Shown here: in pieces, positions 60,512 to 64,000 of the stretch | Layout of the letters: the number at the start of each line of letters is the position of its first letter | How positions within the stretch are numbered: position 1 is the first letter of the stretch | DNA from: JANQPA01 sp964548175 | GTDB lineage: Bacteria > Bacteroidota > Bacteroidia > Chitinophagales > Saprospiraceae | Direction: 5' to 3' | Assembly: GCA_964548175.1 (NCBI GenBank) | Contig: CAZJQS010000026.1 | Location: forward strand, 1 to 64,000 | DNA: 64,000 bases | Notes under the pieces: generated by a model | What the model saw: only the letters and a program-made list of their open reading frames with translations | The model's database searches: none | Told to the model about the DNA's origin: nothing | Translations under genes and position numbers: made by a program

Positions 60512-62488
60512 TTGAAAAAAATACTGGTTATCGATAATATGGAAATTTTAGCCCGGGAACAGCGGTCGCGGTTCCTGGAAGCCTTAAAAGAATACCGCGA
60601 AGCTTTTCCTGCCGGGAAAGACCTTAAGCGCAAACGCCTGGTCAGTCAGGTCGATTTGCTGGCCAATGATGAAGAGGGCCTGCAGATCCTGTACGATTGT
60701 ATGCCCGAGTTTTTGACTACCGACTTTTTTGCCGGCAGCGTCTGGGAAAATCCCAGGCGGCTGGTGCCTACACTAGTCAGAGGTACTTTGCTGGCGGGCT
60801 ATCCGACCAACGTTTATGAGTTGTTGAGCGAATTACGCATGGCGGCCATCTACGAAAAAAAGGTGGTAGGCCAGGGCGTCAGTTCTTCCTGGGCGGAGAA
60901 CTTTCTCAAAGAAGTGATCGTGCATAATTTCGACATTGCTTATGCGGAGATCAAACAGCCCAATTGGGAAAAGTATTCCGACTGGGAGCTGAAAAAGCTT
61001 CGGTTGTTGTTCGATTTCTTAGTGGAAAAAATTCCCGTCCATTCCTTGAAAGAAAATCTACTCAAAGAGATCGAAACCTCCGTCGCACATCGACCGATCG
61101 TTACCTCCCGCATGGAGATGATCATCGATACGGTTCATCTGCAATTTGAGCTAAGCGAGAGTGATCCCATAGACAGCCGCCTGATCTACTACAACAATGT
61201 GTTGCACCGTTTTTCAGTAGACAAGCTCATAGAGCAGATGCCGAAATGGGGCAAGCGCAAAATAAAAACGGAGGCTCGACTGGCTGGTGAAAACATGAAG
61301 ACTACCGGATTGGTGGCCCATTACCAGTTGCAGCTGTTAAAGTTTATCGCCAGAGCGTATCCCGAACTCATCCCGGAAGCGCTGGCTTTAAATCTTCACG
61401 GTATCGCAGAATTTGAACGATTCCGGGATCTGGTGGTGAACATGATCGAAGCCTATATAGTGCCGGCGAATAAGCAAGCCGTCGTCGGCTTAGGGCGGGT
61501 GCTGGAGCGCAATTTATTATCCAAGAAGCCGGTTCGCCATGCATTGAACCGCCTGATGAGTGTCAGCATACACCCTCATGTTGCCCGTCATTTGGAATTG
61601 GGTAAAGCCGGCGATGAGCCGGCCACCCCCAGGCAATTGTTAATAGGAGGGGTGCTGAATTTACTGGGGCAGCCACTGGGGGTGCGGCAAGGCAATAACC
61701 CGACCTGCCAGTCCGCCCGCGCCCTGAGCATGTGGAGCCGCCACGCACCTGCAAAGCTCATTAATCTGATGGTCGACGCTGCTTCAAGCAACAATGTGAT
61801 CTTTCGCTACAGCAATCAACTGATCGAGTCGAATAAAATGGGCAATGAAGTAGGCAAAAACTTTGATTTTAATCTGGATTATGCGTCCATCGTACTGGTG
61901 CCTCATTTGGATAACATCTACGCCGAAATGATGAAAATGGCTTCCTGGAGCCATCCCATACAGGACCCCCACGTTTCCGTCAACCCGGCATTCTACGGCC
62001 ACTGGATACAGACAGGCTTCCTCTCCGTATACAATCAGGTGACTGCCAGAATAGAAAATTACGACGATTTCGTGGCTACTTTCTATGCTTCTTTTCATCC
62101 TGATTTTAACGGCGGCCATCCGCTGGTCTATCCGGTTCCGCTAGGCATTTTCATCACCGATGCCTCCGCTGTAATGCATGGCTTTCACGCTATTTCACTG
62201 ACCCGGGTTACAAAATCACCCAAGGGGGAGTGGAGAGCCTACTTTTTTAATCCCAACAGCGAAGGCCCCCAGAATTGGGGACAGGAAATCCGGCCCTCCG
62301 TCCATGATAACGGAGAACTGTATGGGGAGTCGTCTTTGCCCTTTTTTCAGCTGGTGTCCAGAATTTATGCTTTCCATTTCAATCAGTTGCAATTGGGCGA
62401 CAAAGCGGAAAAAGTTCCCGCAGCAACCGTACGCCGCGTAAGAAAACTTGCACAAGAAAGCTGGGGCGTCAAGTATAAATGGGCTTAA
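60512..62488 (+). CDS. Large protein with a Cys-His-Asn hydrolase-like C-terminal domain
   Basis: A 658-residue protein of no recognised family. The N-terminal ~380 residues are helical. The C-terminal part has the order of a papain or transglutaminase-like triad: Cys399 in GNNPTCQSARALSMW, His559 in GFHAISLTRV and Asn580 in YFFNPNSEG. It begins at a TTG (60512), 19 bases after the ATP-grasp gene; an ATG at 60539 would shorten it by 9 residues. Together with the ligase and racemases it may process or cross-link an amino-acid conjugate. The function is inference only. Confidence 0.7.
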   Translation: MKKILVIDNMEILAREQRSRFLEALKEYREAFPAGKDLKRKRLVSQVDLLANDEEGLQILYDCMPEFLTTDFFAGSVWENPRRLVPTLVRGTLLAGYPTNVYELLSELRMAAIYEKKVVGQGVSSSWAENFLKEVIVHNFDIAYAEIKQPNWEKYSDWELKKLRLLFDFLVEKIPVHSLKENLLKEIETSVAHRPIVTSRMEMIIDTVHLQFELSESDPIDSRLIYYNNVLHRFSVDKLIEQMPKWGKRKIKTEARLAGENMKTTGLVAHYQLQLLKFIARAYPELIPEALALNLHGIAEFERFRDLVVNMIEAYIVPANKQAVVGLGRVLERNLLSKKPVRHALNRLMSVSIHPHVARHLELGKAGDEPATPRQLLIGGVLNLLGQPLGVRQGNNPTCQSARALSMWSRHAPAKLINLMVDAASSNNVIFRYSNQLIESNKMGNEVGKNFDFNLDYASIVLVPHLDNIYAEMMKMASWSHPIQDPHVSVNPAFYGHWIQTGFLSVYNQVTARIENYDDFVATFYASFHPDFNGGHPLVYPVPLGIFITDASAVMHGFHAISLTRVTKSPKGEWRAYFFNPNSEGPQNWGQEIRPSVHDNGELYGESSLPFFQLVSRIYAFHFNQLQLGDKAEKVPAATVRRVRKLAQESWGVKYKWA

Positions 62489-62537
62489 GGCTGTCTAAAC
62501 AACATCATTAACCATTAACAGACTACAACCATCCACT

Positions 62538-63731
62538 ATGACAGATATACCCGATAAAACGATTTTCGGCAGAAAAGTCAAACACTCTTCTCGCATTGAG
62601 TTGAGTCAATCGGCATTGAAGAAGAACATCAATTTTATACGCAAAAAAATAGGTCCGCATCCTCGTATTTCCAGCGTAGTAAAGGCAAATGCCTACGGTC
62701 ATGGGATACCCCAGATGGTTAAGATGCTGGAAAAATGTGGGGTAAACCATTTTTCTGTCGCCTCTGCCTTTGAGGCGGAGGAGGTGCACGATGCTTGTTC
62801 GGCTTCTTCTGAGATTATGATCATGGGTATTTTGTATGACGAAGACGTTGCCTGGGCCATTCAGAACGATATCTCCTTTTTTGTCTTTACCGTTGATCGC
62901 CTGAGGCTGGCCAAAGAAAAAGCCCGGGCATTGGGGAAAAAAGCATTGATCCATATCGAATTGGAGACAGGCACCAACCGCACAGGGATGACGGAGGCTA
63001 CCTTCAAAGAGGCAGTTACCTACATGAAAAAAAATCAGGATCATCTGCATTTTCAGGGGATTTGCACTCACCTGGGCGGCGCAGAGTCGATGAGCAACTA
63101 CTTTAAGATCCAGCAGCAGAAAGTGCGCTTCAACAGCTTTTTGAAAATGCTCGATAAGGCCAAATTCAAACCGGAATGCGTTCACATGGCTTGCTCTGCT
63201 GCTGCACTCACCATGCCGGATACCCTATACGACATGGTGCGTATAGGCGTAGCGACCTATGGCTTCTGGCCTAGCCAGGAGACGTATTACCAGCACCTCC
63301 AGTCCGTCAACAAAAAAAAGGATGCTCCTTTTAGCCGGGTCATCAGTTGGAAAACCGATGTGATGGACCTCAAAGTGGTGCCCAGAGGAGAATTCATCGG
63401 GTATGGAACGGCCTTTCAGGCTTCTCATGATATGAAAATAGCCGTCCTTCCCCTGGGATACAGCAACGGCTATCCACGCGGCTTGTCCAACAACGGCAAC
63501 GTATTGATCAAAGGCAAAAAAGCACCTATCGTGGGCTTGATCAACATGAACCTTTTTATGGCGGATATAACGGATATTTCCGGAGTATCCATAGGTGAAG
63601 AGGTGGTGCTGCTGGGCAAACAAAATAACAATGTCATTAATGTGAGCTCTTTTACCAATTTCACGCAATTACTGAACAACGAAATGCTAAGCCGCTTGCC
63701 GACGGCTATTCCAAGAAAGATCGTAAGATAA
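62538..63731 (+). CDS. Alanine racemase-type PLP enzyme
   Basis: A 397-residue fold-type III racemase of the Alr family. Lys49 in SSVVKANAYGHG binds PLP; IELETGTNRTGM and GYSNGYPRGLSNNG are conserved Alr motifs, and the C-terminal beta domain is complete. The pathway setting (ATP-grasp, ornithine-racemase-like enzyme, acetylglutamate-kinase-like gene) suggests it is a dedicated paralogue rather than the cell-wall enzyme, but this cannot be proved here. Confidence 0.88.
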   Translation: MTDIPDKTIFGRKVKHSSRIELSQSALKKNINFIRKKIGPHPRISSVVKANAYGHGIPQMVKMLEKCGVNHFSVASAFEAEEVHDACSASSEIMIMGILYDEDVAWAIQNDISFFVFTVDRLRLAKEKARALGKKALIHIELETGTNRTGMTEATFKEAVTYMKKNQDHLHFQGICTHLGGAESMSNYFKIQQQKVRFNSFLKMLDKAKFKPECVHMACSAAALTMPDTLYDMVRIGVATYGFWPSQETYYQHLQSVNKKKDAPFSRVISWKTDVMDLKVVPRGEFIGYGTAFQASHDMKIAVLPLGYSNGYPRGLSNNGNVLIKGKKAPIVGLINMNLFMADITDISGVSIGEEVVLLGKQNNNVINVSSFTNFTQLLNNEMLSRLPTAIPRKIVR

Positions 63732-63774
63732 AGAGATGACCAACCACGTATCCGACCAAATAAACTTATTCAAA

Positions 63775-64000
63775 ATGAAATCAAAATCTGTTGTTTTAAT
63801 CAAATACGGAGGAAATGCCATGCTAAATGAGTCCCTCCAGGAAAAAGTCGCCCAAAATCTGTCCTTGCTGCAGGAAGAAGGTTACCGTATCGTTCTCGTA
63901 CATGGCGGAGGCCCTTTTATTAAGAAGATGCTTAATGCCGTCCAGGTAGAATCCGAATTCATAGGTGGGCATCGCAAAACTACCCCCGAAGCCTTGCGCT
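63775..64000 (+). CDS. Acetylglutamate kinase-like amino-acid kinase, 3' cut by window end
   Basis: The visible ~75 residues are the N-terminal end of an amino-acid-kinase fold of the ArgB type: VVLIKYGGNAML and YRIVLVHGGGPFIKKML are the nucleotide and substrate loops. Start taken at 63775; an in-frame ATG at 63736, only 4 bases after the racemase, would add 13 residues. It would phosphorylate the gamma-carboxyl of a glutamate-like substrate. Standing outside an arginine operon, it may serve the local pathway. Confidence 0.8.
   Translation, partial: MKSKSVVLIKYGGNAMLNESLQEKVAQNLSLLQEEGYRIVLVHGGGPFIKKMLNAVQVESEFIGGHRKTTPEALR

Overview
The window reads as chromosomal DNA of a Bacteroidota bacterium, most likely Saprospiria-like (Lewinella/Phaeodactylibacter type; this placement is inference from gene style). 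The evidence is a TonB-dependent receptor with an N-terminal carboxypeptidase-like domain, a giant SprB-type repeat protein, propeller-type hybrid sensor kinases, many lipoprotein and secreted glycosidase signals, start codons preceded by A/T-rich leaders without Shine-Dalgarno sequences, and several TAnnTTTG promoter boxes. One 100-N scaffold gap (41438-41537) interrupts the sequence. No rRNA, tRNA, CRISPR array or intact transposase was seen.

Layout. 1-11.1 kb (minus strand): a GH31 glycosidase, a GH113-like glycosidase and a 1960-residue SprB-repeat/OmpA protein, each followed by a hairpin terminator. 11.3-18.0 kb: a DUF418 membrane protein, an S9 peptidase, a methionine sulfoxide reductase lipoprotein, an ECF sigma factor and a convergent helical protein of unknown role. 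18.2-34.2 kb: a collinear biosynthetic locus, the most interesting part of the window. 34.3-41.4 kb: an outer-membrane protein, a small membrane protein, an FMN hydroxy-acid oxidase, an alpha/beta hydrolase, a sodium/solute symporter, a membrane protein and a fragment of pcm. 41.7-49.9 kb: a signalling block of a propeller hybrid kinase, a lone receiver, a hybrid kinase fused to a class III nucleotide cyclase, and a small membrane protein resembling Pycsar effectors. 50.1-55.4 kb: a betaine-type methyltransferase, a decayed GH97 gene, an AraC regulator, a phytanoyl-CoA dioxygenase-like protein and an alpha-amylase that has lost its catalytic core. 56-64 kb: GNAT, symporter, ornithine-racemase-like enzyme, ATP-grasp ligase, Cys-hydrolase-like protein, alanine racemase and an acetylglutamate-kinase-like protein cut by the window end.

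The central locus combines two kinds of chemistry. One half is a type II (ACP-based) chain-building set: ketoreductase, ketosynthase, a catalytically dead ketosynthase partner (chain-length-factor-like), dehydratase, ACP, acyl/aryl adenylating ligase and phosphopantetheinyl transferase. No enoyl reductase is seen, which suggests an unsaturated (polyene) acyl product. The other half is peptide modification: four tandem 46-48-residue peptides sharing an almost invariant RFEMTVAxVDTARC block, an M50 membrane protease, an arginase with a PqqD-like N-terminal domain, and an LpxL-type acyltransferase with a PqqD-like C-terminal domain. I infer a ribosomally made peptide in which Arg is converted to ornithine and then N-acylated by the polyene or fatty chain built in the same operon. 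The individual families are known; this combination is not one I recognise.
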